From the NCBI GenBank assembly GCA_030429005.1, contig JAUIDP010000007.1:1-64000 (forward strand): a stretch of 64,000 nt of DNA, written 5' to 3'. Below the pieces are notes generated by a model. The model was not told where the DNA came from. It saw nothing but the letters and a program-made list of their open reading frames with translations, and did not search any database. Below, piece by piece: positions 25,688-36,100 of this stretch. A program made the position numbers and the translations under genes. Numbering within the stretch: position 1 is the first letter of the stretch; each line of letters opens with the position of its first letter. The stretch is from Gammaproteobacteria bacterium. GTDB lineage: Bacteria; Pseudomonadota; Gammaproteobacteria; Steroidobacterales; Woeseiaceae.

Positions 25688-27049
25688 ATGTTTACCAAAA
25701 CCCGGATATCGCTAAGAATCGGCGCACTGATAGTTGGTAGCGTACTCGCCGCAGGCGGTGCTGTTGCGCAAACCGACGAAGACGAGGCAGAGCGCCAGTC
25801 AAACGCCCAGGAAACCAAGCAGGCCCAGGCTGTCAGCAAGGCGGTCTACGACAAGATCCAGAAAGCACAGGAGTTGGTCGACGCCAAGGACTATAGAGGG
25901 GCCCTGAGTATTCTGAACGCACTGTATGACCCCGATAAGCTGACAGAGTACGAGCAGGCCAACGTCCTCAACTACATCGGCTTCGTCTACTACAACATGG
26001 AAGACGTGCCGAATGCGATTCGAACCTACGAAAGAATGGTGGCCATTCCGACGCTCGAACCGCAGATGAAAAAGCAGACGACCTACACCCTGGCGCAGCT
26101 GCACACGATGCAGGAAGACTACGCCAAAGCCCTGCGGGCCCTGGACCAGTATTTCGTCATGGAAACCAACCCCGCGCCCGAGGCCTATATTCTCAAGGCG
26201 CAGAACCTCTACCAGGAGCAGCGTTACGCAGACATGGTCCAGCCGATAGAAACGGCTATGGAGGTGGCGAAACGCCGTGAACTCGAAGTCAAGGAAGACT
26301 GGTATGTTCTTTTGAACTTTGCCTATTTCCAGCAAGAGAACTACGGCAAGGTTCGGGACATCCAGAAGATCCTGCTGGCATCCTGGCCGAAGAAAAACTA
26401 CTGGTTCTCACTGGCCGGCGCCTACACCGAGCTGGGCCAGGACAACGACGTAATCAAGACCTATGCGTCGGCACACGACCAGGGTATGTTGGAAAAAGAA
26501 TCTGAACTCGTGACGATGGCGCAACTTTATATGCAGCGGGAAGTTCCCTACAAGGCCGCAATGCTGCTTGAAAAGGAAATGGAAGCCGGCCGGGTCGAGA
26601 AGTCCGGCAGGAACTACCGTCTGTTGTCGCAGGCCTACCAGCTTTCCATGGAAGATGAGAAAGCGATTCCGGCTTTGCAGGAGGCGGCACGCCTAAGCAC
26701 GGATGGCGAACTGGACGTTCGACTCGGTAATGCATACCTGAACACGGGCAACTATGAGGCCTGTGTCAACGCTGTGCAGGCGGGCATTCGCAAGGGCGGA
26801 CTCAAGAGCGCCGACAATGCGCATATTTCGCTGGGCATGTGCCTGTACAACGAACGCAAGTACCAGGCCGCTATTGACGCTTTCCGCGTAGCCGCAAGAA
26901 CCGATCGTTCTCGCCGGGTCGCCAACCAGTGGATCAACGTGATCAATGCGGACGTTGAACGCAACGAGGCAATTCGCGAGGCGGAGCAGGCAGCGCGCAA
27001 GAAGCGGGCGGAAATCGAGCAGCGGCGGAAATCGAGCGGTCGCGCCTAG
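25688..27049 (+). CDS. Exported TPR-repeat protein of the TonB operon
   Basis: A 453-residue protein with a signal peptide (IVGSVLAAGGAVAQT) and tetratricopeptide-like helix pairs through most of the chain, for example ANVLNYIGFVYYNMEDVPNA and AHISLGMCLYNERKYQAAID, ending in a Lys/Arg/Glu-rich helix. Such TPR genes commonly close TonB2-type operons; the periplasmic partner is not known. Last gene before a strong hairpin. Confidence 0.88.
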   Translation: MFTKTRISLRIGALIVGSVLAAGGAVAQTDEDEAERQSNAQETKQAQAVSKAVYDKIQKAQELVDAKDYRGALSILNALYDPDKLTEYEQANVLNYIGFVYYNMEDVPNAIRTYERMVAIPTLEPQMKKQTTYTLAQLHTMQEDYAKALRALDQYFVMETNPAPEAYILKAQNLYQEQRYADMVQPIETAMEVAKRRELEVKEDWYVLLNFAYFQQENYGKVRDIQKILLASWPKKNYWFSLAGAYTELGQDNDVIKTYASAHDQGMLEKESELVTMAQLYMQREVPYKAAMLLEKEMEAGRVEKSGRNYRLLSQAYQLSMEDEKAIPALQEAARLSTDGELDVRLGNAYLNTGNYEACVNAVQAGIRKGGLKSADNAHISLGMCLYNERKYQAAIDAFRVAARTDRSRRVANQWINVINADVERNEAIREAEQAARKKRAEIEQRRKSSGRA

Positions 27050-27086
27050 AACCCGCCGATCAGAACAGTCAATCGAAGCCAGACCG

Positions 27087-27119
27087 GGGCGTTGACGGGC
27101 CACCGTCAACGCCCTTATA
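27087..27119 (+). terminator. Hairpin terminator after the TonB operon
   Basis: GGGCGTTGACGG (27087-27098) and CCGTCAACGCCC (27103-27114) form a perfect 12-bp stem with a GCCA loop. The T-run is poor (TTAT), so termination may be partial, but the stem is very stable. Confidence 0.65.
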
Positions 27120-27146
27120 GTTCGCGCGGATCAAGTCGGAAGCAAC

Positions 27147-27467
27147 ATGCCAAAAGTTATTTTCATCACGCAAGACGGCGCACGACACGAAGTCGAAGTC
27201 GAGAACGGCTATTCGGTCATGGAAGGCGCCATCAATAATGATATCGATGGTATCGTCGCCGAGTGCGGCGGCGCCTGCGCCTGCGCTACCTGTCACAGCT
27301 ACGTCGATGAGGCCTGGCTGGACAAGATTCCACCGATGGATGATATGGAAGACAGCATGCTGGATGCAGCCTACGAGCGCAAAGACAACAGCCGCCTGAC
27401 GTGCCAGATCGAAATGAATGACTCGCTCGACGGCCTCGTCATTCATGTAGGTGACAACGAATACTAG
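27147..27467 (+). CDS. 2Fe-2S ferredoxin (adrenodoxin/putidaredoxin type)
   Basis: A 106-residue electron carrier. Cluster ligands are in CGGACACATC (C-x5-C-x2-C, about 40-49), with the fourth Cys in RLTCQIEM near 86. The HSYVDEAWLDKIPP and MLDAAYERKDNSRL segments are typical of the vertebrate-type ferredoxins that serve hydroxylases and Fe-S biogenesis. Redox partner unknown. CGGAAG precedes ATG 27147; next gene is 29 bases downstream. Confidence 0.93.
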   Translation: MPKVIFITQDGARHEVEVENGYSVMEGAINNDIDGIVAECGGACACATCHSYVDEAWLDKIPPMDDMEDSMLDAAYERKDNSRLTCQIEMNDSLDGLVIHVGDNEY

Positions 27468-27496
27468 AACGGGGCAGCACCCCGGGGAGAACGACT

Positions 27497-27979
27497 ATGA
27501 CGATTGCGGTTGGCGACAAGATGCCTGCGGGCAGTTTCTCAGTAATGGGCGAATCCGGCCCGGAACAGTTGTCCAGTGAAGAACTGTTTGCCGGCAAAAA
27601 GGTGGTCCTGGTTTCGGTACCCGGCGCGTTCACGCCGACCTGCTCGAAAGGTCATTTGCCCGGTTACATTTCCAACGCTGACGAACTCGTCGGCAAGGGC
27701 GTCGACACGATTGCCTGCATGGCGGTAAACGACGTATTCGTCATGGACGCATGGGGCAAGGACCGTGGCGTCGGTGACAAGGTCTTGATGCTCGCCGACG
27801 GCAACGGCGAATACACCGCCGCGCTGGGCCTCGAACTCGATGCCAGCGGCTTCGGCATGGGGCAACGCGGCCAGCGCTTTGCCATCGTTGTCGAGGACGG
27901 CACGGCAACGCACGTTGCCGTGGAAGAACCGGGTGCTTTCGAAGTCAGTAAAGCCGAGGCTATCCTAGCGAGCTTGTAA
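27497..27979 (+). CDS. Peroxiredoxin of the Prx5 type
   Basis: A 160-residue thiol peroxidase reducing hydrogen and organic peroxides. The peroxidatic Cys is in [17 protein letters not shown] (near 49); there is another Cys in [10 protein letters not shown] that may act as a structural or resolving residue. No glutaredoxin domain is fused. A GGGGAG ribosome site precedes ATG 27497. Its last 20 bases overlap the end of etfA on the other strand. Confidence 0.93.
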   Translation: MTIAVGDKMPAGSFSVMGESGPEQLSSEELFAGKKVVLVSVPGAFTPTCSKGHLPGYISNADELVGKGVDTIACMAVNDVFVMDAWGKDRGVGDKVLMLADGNGEYTAALGLELDASGFGMGQRGQRFAIVVEDGTATHVAVEEPGAFEVSKAEAILASL

Positions 27980-28901
27980 GCTCCGGCACGATATCGAACA
28001 GGTCTCCGACCAGGCCGATATCGGCCACCTCGAAGATCGGCGCTTCGGCATCCTTGTTGATCGCAACAATCGTGCCGGCATCCTTGATGCCGGTCAGGTG
28101 CTGGATCGCACCCGAAATACCAATGGCGACGTAGAGGTCCGGCGCAATGATCTTGCCGGTCTGACCCACCTGCATTTCATTCGGCACGTAACCCGCGTCA
28201 ACCGCGGCCCTTGAGGCGCCGACCCCGGCACCCATCTTGTCCGCGAGCGCGTAGATGATGTCGAAGTTTTCGGCACTGCCGAGTGCGCGGCCACCAGAAA
28301 CGACTTTTGCCGCAGTTTGCAGGTCCGGCCGATCCGACTTGCCGGCTTGCAACTCGATGTAGCGTGTATGCGCCGGAATGTCGGCATCGCAGGCGGCTGC
28401 CTCAACCGGTGCCGTATTGCCGTTACCGACGGCCTTGTACGAGGCCGTGCGCACCGTGGCGACGACCGGGTGCCCGGAAGGAGCTGCGACGGTTATGACG
28501 ACATTGCCGGCGTAAATGGGGCGCTGAAACTCGTGCGCGCCCAGAACGCCCATGACATCGCTGATCTGGTTGACCCCGAGGAGCGCAGCGACGCGCGGCA
28601 TCAGGTCTTTACCAAAGGTAGTTGATGGCCCGAAGACGTGCGAATAGTCTGCCGCCAGTGCAGCAACCTGGGGTGCCAGCACTGCCGCCAGCGCCTTTGC
28701 ATTCGCCGGGTTCTCGACCGTCAACACCCGGCTGACCGAGTCCAGTTGCGCAACTTGTGCCGCTACCGTGGCGGCCGAGTCAGCGAATACCACCACGTCG
28801 ATCGTTGCGCCATCCAGTTCCGCTGCACAGGCGACGGTCTTCGCCGTGCTCGGATTCAACTCTTGGCCGTCGTGTTCGGCAATTACCAGGATCTTCGTCA
28901 T
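27960..28901 (-). CDS. etfA: Electron transfer flavoprotein, alpha subunit
   Basis: FAD-binding subunit that collects electrons from acyl-CoA dehydrogenases and passes them to ETF-quinone oxidoreductase. The 313-residue protein has the C-terminal FAD domain motifs [52 protein letters not shown] and the final [16 protein letters not shown]. The ATG at 28901 overlaps the etfB stop (TGATG). The operon supports fatty acid oxidation, and a FadJ-type gene lies elsewhere in the window. Confidence 0.97.
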   Translation of the reverse strand: MTKILVIAEHDGQELNPSTAKTVACAAELDGATIDVVVFADSAATVAAQVAQLDSVSRVLTVENPANAKALAAVLAPQVAALAADYSHVFGPSTTFGKDLMPRVAALLGVNQISDVMGVLGAHEFQRPIYAGNVVITVAAPSGHPVVATVRTASYKAVGNGNTAPVEAAACDADIPAHTRYIELQAGKSDRPDLQTAAKVVSGGRALGSAENFDIIYALADKMGAGVGASRAAVDAGYVPNEMQVGQTGKIIAPDLYVAIGISGAIQHLTGIKDAGTIVAINKDAEAPIFEVADIGLVGDLFDIVPELTSSLG

Positions 28902-29650
28902 CAGAGCAGTCCTTTGTCTTTCAACGCGGCTACCAGGCCGCTTACATCGTCAACCATTATCCCCCTGGCGCGCTCGGCGGGCGGAGCATACGCAGTCGCC
29001 TTGATCTGTGGGCTTTCTGCGATGCCGAGGTCGGCAAATGCCAATTCTTCGAGGGGCTTTTTCTTCGCCTTCATGATGTCTGGCAGTTTGACGTAGCGTG
29101 GTTCGTTCAACCGCAGATCGCTGGTGATCACTGCCGGCAGATCAATCTCGATGGTCTCGAGGCCAACGTCCACTTCGCGGGTCACCCGGGCAGTTTCGCC
29201 GCTGATGACCACTTCCGACGCAAACGTGGCCTGCGGCCGCTCCCAGAGAGCTGCCAGCATCTGGCCGGTCTGGTTGTTGTCATCATCAATTGCCTGTTTG
29301 CCGAGAATGACGAGCCCGGGCTGTTCCCGCCTGACGATCTCCAGTAACGTGCGCGCCCGGCTCAGCGCGTCCAGATCAGCGTCGGCTTCGACGAGAATGG
29401 CGCGATCCGCACCCATGGCAAGACCGGTACGCAGCTGCTGCTGCGCGTCGCTCGTGCCTATCGATACGACGACCACTTCGGTTGCCTCACCGCGCTCTTT
29501 GAGACGCAGGGCTTCCTCCAGTGCAATTTCGTCAAACGGATTGATGCTCATCTTGACGCCATCCGTTTCGACCCCGGTGCCATCGTTCCTGACTCTGACA
29601 CGTACGTTGTAATCTACGACCCGTTTCAGGCCGACCAGGATTTTATCCAC
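28901..29650 (-). CDS. etfB: Electron transfer flavoprotein, beta subunit
   Basis: AMP-binding partner of EtfA. The 249-residue protein starts KILVGLKRVVDYNVRVRVR and has NPFDEIALEEALRLKE, GADRAILVEAD, GKQAIDDDNNQTGQMLAAL (ETF beta signature region) and a C-terminal PPAERARGIMVDDV arm. The start codon is GTG 29650. Its promoter must be in the 326-base gap shared with the lipoprotein gene. Confidence 0.96.
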   Translation of the reverse strand: MDKILVGLKRVVDYNVRVRVRNDGTGVETDGVKMSINPFDEIALEEALRLKERGEATEVVVVSIGTSDAQQQLRTGLAMGADRAILVEADADLDALSRARTLLEIVRREQPGLVILGKQAIDDDNNQTGQMLAALWERPQATFASEVVISGETARVTREVDVGLETIEIDLPAVITSDLRLNEPRYVKLPDIMKAKKKPLEELAFADLGIAESPQIKATAYAPPAERARGIMVDDVSGLVAALKDKGLL

Positions 29651-29976
29651 GTAAAGATTTCCCGATTTTTGCGAATGAATTCATGGGGCAGGGTGACCCT
29701 GCGACCGGTTATTGTCTCCGACGCGATCAGCACACACAAGGCCCGCAGTTGTTCCGGCAGCGCTTTCGGCTGTTCGGTGCAATTTGCAAACTGAGATCCA
29801 CCGGGCGGCAGGCCAGGACGGCGTTCGCAGCGCCTCGCGGCCCGGAAAAAGGTAGAATTGCGCCCCCCGGTTCGCGGAAGGCCCGTGAACTTAATGCGGA
29901 ATTTGGCATTTCGATTGATTTATCCTTTTGCGGAACAATATCTGGACAATGGCAAAATCGAGGCCGTATGTGAATC
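29651..29976. other. Divergent intergenic region between etfB and the lipoprotein gene
   Basis: 326 bases with no supported gene or RNA. A weak plus-strand promoter-like match is TTGATT (29915-29920) with ATATCT 17 bases later. A small plus-strand open frame at 29683-29973 lacks a ribosome site and recognisable protein features. Confidence 0.4.
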
Positions 29977-30450
29977 ATGAAAACACCATATAAACAATAC
30001 TTTATGATTCTTTCTTTAAGCGTAATATTAGGTTGTGCGGGCAGCCGGGAGGCCGGATCGGAGCCCGCGGAGCAGCCGGTTTCGCGTCGCTCGGATTGCA
30101 TCTCGAAGGGCTCTATCCGAGACTACAAGATACTGGACGAGCAAAACCTGATCGTCACCGAAGGGGTCTCGCGAAAGTACCATGTTGAACTCAGTCGACG
30201 GGCTTTCGGATTGAAGTCGTCCTTCGCGATCGGGTTCCAGTCGCGATCAGAGCGTGTGTGCGGTGGCTTTGACAGCCTCGTCTACGACGACTCGCTGCGT
30301 GCGGATTCAATCCGTATCGCGTCAATCCGGCGGCTGACGCCGGAACAGGAAGACAACTTGCTGGTTCGCTTTGGTTTGCGCGAGCCGGAATTACAAGAAC
30401 CGCGGCAGCCCGAAGCCGTTGAGGGCGCCGAGGTAGAAGAGCTGGACTAG
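29977..30450 (+). CDS. Putative lipoprotein, DUF6491-like
   Basis: A 157-residue protein with a lipoprotein signal peptide: Lys near the start, hydrophobic core and lipobox VILGC with the lipidated Cys at 20. The mature part contains CISKGSIRDYKILDEQNLIVTEG and a second Cys pair partner in RVCGGFDSLVYDD, resembling DUF6491 proteins, then an acidic C-terminal tail. Probably periplasm-facing. The first 60 bases are AT-rich. Function unknown; a strong terminator follows. Confidence 0.7.
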   Translation: MKTPYKQYFMILSLSVILGCAGSREAGSEPAEQPVSRRSDCISKGSIRDYKILDEQNLIVTEGVSRKYHVELSRRAFGLKSSFAIGFQSRSERVCGGFDSLVYDDSLRADSIRIASIRRLTPEQEDNLLVRFGLREPELQEPRQPEAVEGAEVEELD

Positions 30451-30512
30451 GTTGCAACCGGTTCCCGGTAGTTCGACCCAGTCACGCAATCCGCAATCTC
30501 CGTGCGGACCCG

Positions 30513-30544
30513 CCCGGCCAACCACGAGGTTGGCCGGGTTTTAT
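30513..30544 (+). terminator. Strong intrinsic terminator after the lipoprotein gene
   Basis: CCCGGCCAACC (30513-30523) and GGTTGGCCGGG (30528-30538) make a perfect 11-bp stem with an ACGA loop, followed by TTTTAT. It ends 34 bases before the next start codon, leaving little room for a promoter of that gene. Confidence 0.9.
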
Positions 30545-30577
30545 TTGTGGCGTGGTGATTGAGCATCCTGTAGTGAT

Positions 30578-33166
30578 ATGTACGACTGGCTAGTCGCCAA
30601 CAACGATGCCCGGCAGGTGCTCACCGCAAGTCGCCGGCTTGCGCGAACGCTGCGCGTCACGTTTGCGGACCGGCAGGTGCAGGCGGGACGAATGGCCTGG
30701 CCGACACCGGCAATCGACGAATGGCGCGACTGGGCGTATTCCTACGCGACGACCGAGCTCCCTCAAGGCTCACTGCCGATCGTGATTTCTGCCTACCAGA
30801 GCAAACTGTTGTGGGAACGCTGTCTGCGACGCGAAATCAGCGACCCGCTGCTGAACGTCGGCATGCTGGCGCGACAGGCGCGCGATACCTGGCTGCGCAT
30901 GCGCGAATGGTGTGTGCCGATCGACGAGTGCCAGCGGCGGTCTGGTAACAGGGACCAGTGGCTGTTTGCACAAGCTGCCGCCAGCTACGATTCGATCCTC
31001 GCGCGCGAAGGCTGGATCGACGACAGTGGTGTACCGGCGCTGGTGATCGAGCACCTGCTGTCTGCAGAAAAGCCGGCAACGCCACCCCTGGTACTGACCG
31101 GATTCGACCGTATCTCGCCAATCCTGACGCGTTTCATCGGCGCCTACCGGGAGGCCGGCGGCACTGTGGACGTCAGGGACCAGCCGGTCGCGACTGGCGA
31201 CGACCCGGCTGCGGCACTCGTGGCAGCCGAAAGCGCGGACGCCGAACTGCGGAGCGCCGGGCGCTGGGCCCGGCAGGTATTGTCACACGAGCCGGGTGCC
31301 CGCCTCGGAATTGTCGTCACGCAGCTCGAAAGTAATGCGCAGCGTAGCCTGCGTCTCGTCAAGGAAGGCCTGGTGCCGGGCTGGCAGAATGCCGGCGACC
31401 AGCAACGATTGGTCGTAGACATGTCTTACGGCCGGAAACTGGTCGAGTATCCGGTGGTTGCGACGGCTATCGAGCTTCTCAGCTGGTTAAGCAGGGACCT
31501 GTCCACAACCGACGTCGGGCGCCTGTTTCGGTCAAGCCTCCTCGCCGACACGGCAGACGACGAGCGCATTCGCGCAGAACTCGAGCTCCGCGGCCGACCC
31601 GAACAGCACTGGTCACCCGCCAAGGTCCTGAGTGTGCTGCAAGCGCGGGCGGAGTCTCACGACGGGCTGCGCTTTGTCAGCGTTATTGCTGAGCATCGCA
31701 CTCGGCTGCCGAAACGAGAGTCACCGGCCGGCTGGGTGACACGATTCAGCGAGCTGCTGCAAGAGCTTGGCTGGCCCGGAGACGCTGCGCTGACCAGCCC
31801 GCAGTTCCAGACGGTCAATCGCTGGCGTGAACTCCTCAACGAGGTGGCCCGGCTGGAACTGGTCGGTGAATCCATGACATTGGCCGAAATCCTGGCACAC
31901 CTGACGTCGCTGGCGAGCGAGACCCTGTTTCAGCCGGAAGGGCAGGACACGGCAGTCAGCGTCATGGGCCCGCTCGAGGCGGCCGGGATGGAATTCGACG
32001 GAATCTGGGTTACCGGCGCAAGCAACAACAACTGGCCACCGCATGGCAGCCCGTTGCCGTTGTTGTCGCGTGACCTGCAGCGGGATTTCGGTATGCCGGA
32101 TGCAGTACCGGCGGACACGATCCAGTACGCACAGCGCGTTATCAACCGCCTGGCCTGCAGTGCACCGAATGTCGTTTTCAGCTATGCGAAGTCGGTCGGC
32201 GGTGCCGAGCAGGCCGCCAGCGCCCTGTTGCAATCGCTCAGCCTGTCTGTGGGTGACCGTTACCCCGACCCGGGCTGGCATGCGCATGCGCTCGCCGGCG
32301 GCGAGCAGGTCGCAACGCTGGCCGACGACCCGGTACCGCCGGTTGCAGTTGGCGAAAAAATTCACGGCGGCGCAGCAACGATTCAACGCCAGTTCAGCGA
32401 ACCGTTTGCGGCATTTGCCCACGGCCGCCTGGGAATCGACCCGCTATGGCCCATCGAGACGGGACTGCCTGCAAATATCCGCGGCAGCCTGATACATGCA
32501 GCCCTGTACCGCTTGTACCTGGACTGCCCATCGCAGCAGCAAATCATGAGCTGGCGGGAAAGCGAGGTGGCTGACCGCATCGGGCAGGCCGTGGATTTCG
32601 TGTTTGCGCCGCATGAACGCATTGCCGACAGCACTCTCGCTCAGCTGTTGCGTCTCGAAAAACAGCGCGTGGCGCGGCTGCTCCAAGGCGTTATCGAGCA
32701 TGACCGGCAACGGGAGGTCTTCGCAATTGCCCAGGTCGAACAGGGCATCGATGCACGTATCGAGGGGCTGCAACTGCACTTGCGGATCGACCGGGTGGAC
32801 CATGTCGGTGACAACGAGTCGTTCGTCATCGACTACAAGACCGGTAGCGAGAAACGACTACTGGATCGCGACAAGCATCCGAAGGATATGCAGTTGATTG
32901 TCTATGCCTGCGCCCTGGGTGGTGACGTTGCCGGAGTCGGCTTGCTGAATGTCGATTCCAGGCGGATCTTCCTGGATGCAGCGGGCCGGAACCATTCAGA
33001 GAAACTGGACTGGGCCACGGCGCTGCCCGCGTGGCTTGATGAGGTCCGTGTCGCTGCGCGCCAGATCGCTTTCGGCGACGTGCGGGTAAACATTGCCCAG
33101 GCGGCAAGCCAGGCGCGGGCGCTGGGCCTGCTAAGCCGCGTTCGGGAGCTGCAGCATGACGACTGA
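30578..33166 (+). CDS. AddB-like PD-(D/E)XK nuclease / DNA repair protein
   Basis: An 862-residue protein of the AddB/RexB class (also annotated as probable DNA repair protein). The C-terminal nuclease domain has RIDRVDHV and FVIDYKTGSEKR (near 748-760), the PD-(D/E)XK active site, and the earlier GSLIHAALYRLYLDCP helix. The N-terminal part is a degenerate helicase fold without an intact Walker A motif; SVMGPLEAAGMEFDGIWVTG corresponds to an inactive helicase motif. It overlaps the following helicase gene by 11 bases, so the two form a dimeric helicase-nuclease for double-strand break end processing, replacing RecBCD. ATG 30578 has no clear Shine-Dalgarno. Confidence 0.87.
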   Translation: MYDWLVANNDARQVLTASRRLARTLRVTFADRQVQAGRMAWPTPAIDEWRDWAYSYATTELPQGSLPIVISAYQSKLLWERCLRREISDPLLNVGMLARQARDTWLRMREWCVPIDECQRRSGNRDQWLFAQAAASYDSILAREGWIDDSGVPALVIEHLLSAEKPATPPLVLTGFDRISPILTRFIGAYREAGGTVDVRDQPVATGDDPAAALVAAESADAELRSAGRWARQVLSHEPGARLGIVVTQLESNAQRSLRLVKEGLVPGWQNAGDQQRLVVDMSYGRKLVEYPVVATAIELLSWLSRDLSTTDVGRLFRSSLLADTADDERIRAELELRGRPEQHWSPAKVLSVLQARAESHDGLRFVSVIAEHRTRLPKRESPAGWVTRFSELLQELGWPGDAALTSPQFQTVNRWRELLNEVARLELVGESMTLAEILAHLTSLASETLFQPEGQDTAVSVMGPLEAAGMEFDGIWVTGASNNNWPPHGSPLPLLSRDLQRDFGMPDAVPADTIQYAQRVINRLACSAPNVVFSYAKSVGGAEQAASALLQSLSLSVGDRYPDPGWHAHALAGGEQVATLADDPVPPVAVGEKIHGGAATIQRQFSEPFAAFAHGRLGIDPLWPIETGLPANIRGSLIHAALYRLYLDCPSQQQIMSWRESEVADRIGQAVDFVFAPHERIADSTLAQLLRLEKQRVARLLQGVIEHDRQREVFAIAQVEQGIDARIEGLQLHLRIDRVDHVGDNESFVIDYKTGSEKRLLDRDKHPKDMQLIVYACALGGDVAGVGLLNVDSRRIFLDAAGRNHSEKLDWATALPAWLDEVRVAARQIAFGDVRVNIAQAASQARALGLLSRVRELQHDD

Positions 33167-36100
33167 TGCAGAGCTCCGCGGCGACGATACGGCTGCCCGC
33201 AGCGCAGCGCTGGACGTGCAACGCTCCTTCATCGTGCAGGCCCCGGCCGGCTCGGGCAAGACCGAGTTGCTGATCCAGCGCTACCTCCGGTTGCTGGCGA
33301 CGGTCAACGAACCCGAGGAAATCCTGGCAATCACGTTTACGCGTAAAGCGGCGGCAGAAATGCAGCTACGAGTATTGCAGGCGCTGCAGGCGGCCGACCG
33401 CGACGAACAACCGCAGGAGACGCACCGACAGCTGACACACCAGGCGGCCATCGACGTACTTGCTCGAGACAGGAAGCTCGGTTGGCAACTGGTCGCCAAC
33501 TCAGGCCGTATGCGGATCCAGACACTCGACTCGCTGAACGCCGCGATCTCGAGGATGCAACCGATTTCGTCCGGCAGCGGAACGACTAACAGCAGCATCG
33601 TTTCCGATCATGAGTTGCAGGCACTGTATGACCGCGCTGCGTACCTGACGCTGGACCAGCTGGCAGAACAGGGCGATTTGCAGGCGGCAACGTCCACCGT
33701 TCTGCGGCACCTTGATAACAACACCGGTCTTTATTGCAGCTATGTTGCGAGGATGCTGGCAACGCGCGACCAGTGGCTGCCATTCATCGCCAGTGGCAGG
33801 CTCGGCCCGCAGGAAGCGGAGCAGTTGCGGCAGCGACTGGAGCATAACCTCGAGACTGTCGTGCTGGCGCGCGTCCGGGAACTGCATGCGGCGCTGCCGC
33901 CAGGCATCGAGCAACGTTTACTCGACAGTGCACGGTATGCCGCCGGACAGCTACTGCTGCAAGGCCGTGACGGCCATCGTGTCGTGGATTTGCAGGATGC
34001 ACGATCACTGTCGGCAAACAGGCCTGGCGACGTCACGACCTGGCAGGGTATTGCGGACTTGCTGCTGACGGATGCCGGGGACTGGCGCAAACGGGTCACG
34101 GTTACCCAGGGCTTCCCGCCAAAGGACGGTGGCGAAAAACAGGCGTTCATGGAGCTGGTCGGGGAACTCGGTGATAACTCCCGGTTTCGTGTGCTGCTGC
34201 ACGCAGCGAGGGACCTGCCACCTACGCAGTACAGCGACGACCAGTGGCGTGTGTTGCTGGCCGTCTTCCGGCTGTTGCCATTAGCGGTCATCGAGTTACA
34301 GCGGCTGTTCGCGGAACGCGGTGTTACCGACTATATCGAGATTGCACTCAGCGCCGCTGCCGCGCTCGGCAGCAGCGAGGATCCTGGCGATATCGCGATG
34401 TTGCTCGACTACCAGCTACGCCACATCCTGGTCGATGAAATGCAGGACACGGCGAGTGCGCAATACCGCATTCTCGAAGCATTGACGGCAGGCTGGCAGG
34501 ACGGCGACGGTCGGACGATGTTCTGTGTTGGCGACCCGATGCAGTCGATTTACCGCTTTCGCAATGCCGAAGTCGGGCAGTTCCTGGTGGCCCAGGCACA
34601 TGGAATTGGCAGTGTCCGGCTGGAACCGATTACGTTGCGGCAAAATTTTCGGTCCGGTGAAAACCTGGTGCACTGGTTCAATACGGTGTTTCCCGGCGTG
34701 CTGGCTTCGGCCGACGATCCGATGTACAGCGCGGTGTCCTACGAGCCGTCAGCATCGGTCCCGGCACTCGAAGGTATCGGCACCTGCGTTACACACCCGC
34801 TGTTTGGCAACGATGTCGAGCGGGAGGCCGAGTGTGGTTTCGCCGTGATCCGCAGGACGCTGGAAGAGCATCCGGATGACAGCATGGCTGTCCTCGTGCG
34901 CAGCAGGACGCGCTTGCGCGAGCTGCTGCAGAAATTGCGGCTAGGCGGCATTCCGTACAATGCCATCAAAATCGACCGCCTGACGGACTTGCCGGAAATC
35001 ATCGACGCACTTGCCCTGGCACGCGCGCTGGCGCATCCGGGAGACCGGCTCGCCTGGCTTGCGTTGCTACGCTCGCCCTTTGCGGGCCTCGACTGGTCCG
35101 ACCTGCATGCGCTGGTTGCGGGCGCATCCCGCCAGGCGACAGTCCGCGAATTGCTCTGCGACGACGAGCGCCTGGGCCGGCTAAGCCGTCACGGCCGGGG
35201 CGCAGCGGAAAACCTGCGCGACGTGCTGGCCCGCGAAATGCGTGCCAATCGCATCGAAACTTTGCGCGATCGGGTTGAGCGGCTGTGGTTACAGCTCGGC
35301 GGACCTGCAATATTGAGTGCAGAGCAAGCGGTCGACAACGTGTACCGATTCCTGGATGTGCTTGAACGGCTGGAGCAGTGCGGTACGCTCGCCGACGTGG
35401 CCCGTCTCGAAGCGGCGCTGGACCAGGAACATGTATCCAGCGAAGGCAATGCCCGACTGCACGTCATGACGATGCACAAGGCCAAGGGGCTGGAGTTTGA
35501 CCACGTGCTGCTTTATGGCCTCGGGCATACGCCGGCACAGCAGACACGCTCGGTGTTGAGCTGGTTCGATATTCCGGGCGAACAGGATTTCGAGGAAAAG
35601 GTACTGAGCCCGGTGGGTCCCCGCGCCGAGGTTGACAATGACCCGGTGCATCGTTTCATCGAACGCACGGAAAACATCAAGTACGAACACGAGCTCGGCC
35701 GGCTCCTGTATGTCGCCTGTACCCGCGCCAGGCGGTCGTTGCATCTCGTCGGTCATGTCGAAGTCGCAGGGGACCCTGTCGAGATCAGGTCGCCGAGAAA
35801 CAACACGCTGTTGCAACTGCTGTGGCCGCAGGTGCGAAATGATTTCGAACGCGCATTTGCGTCTGCCGGAGAGATTGCGGCACCAACAAAGGAAGCAGTC
35901 TGGCGTATGCCGAAGCTGCAACGATTCACGCAAGGCTGGAAGCTGCCGGATTTTGACGGCGTGCCGGGAACGGCGCCGTCGCGGACACCGCCTGCCGAGG
36001 ATTCCGAGGTCGAGTTCTACTGGGTTGGCAGTTCGGCGCGCATTGCCGGTACGCTGGTGCATCGTTGGCTACACCTGTTGGCAACGGGGCGGCAGCGCAG

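Noticed and set aside
29683-29973. A 96-codon open frame between etfB and the lipoprotein gene
   Set aside because: No ribosome site, low-complexity Arg/Gly/Pro composition and overlap with the etfB promoter region; likely non-coding.
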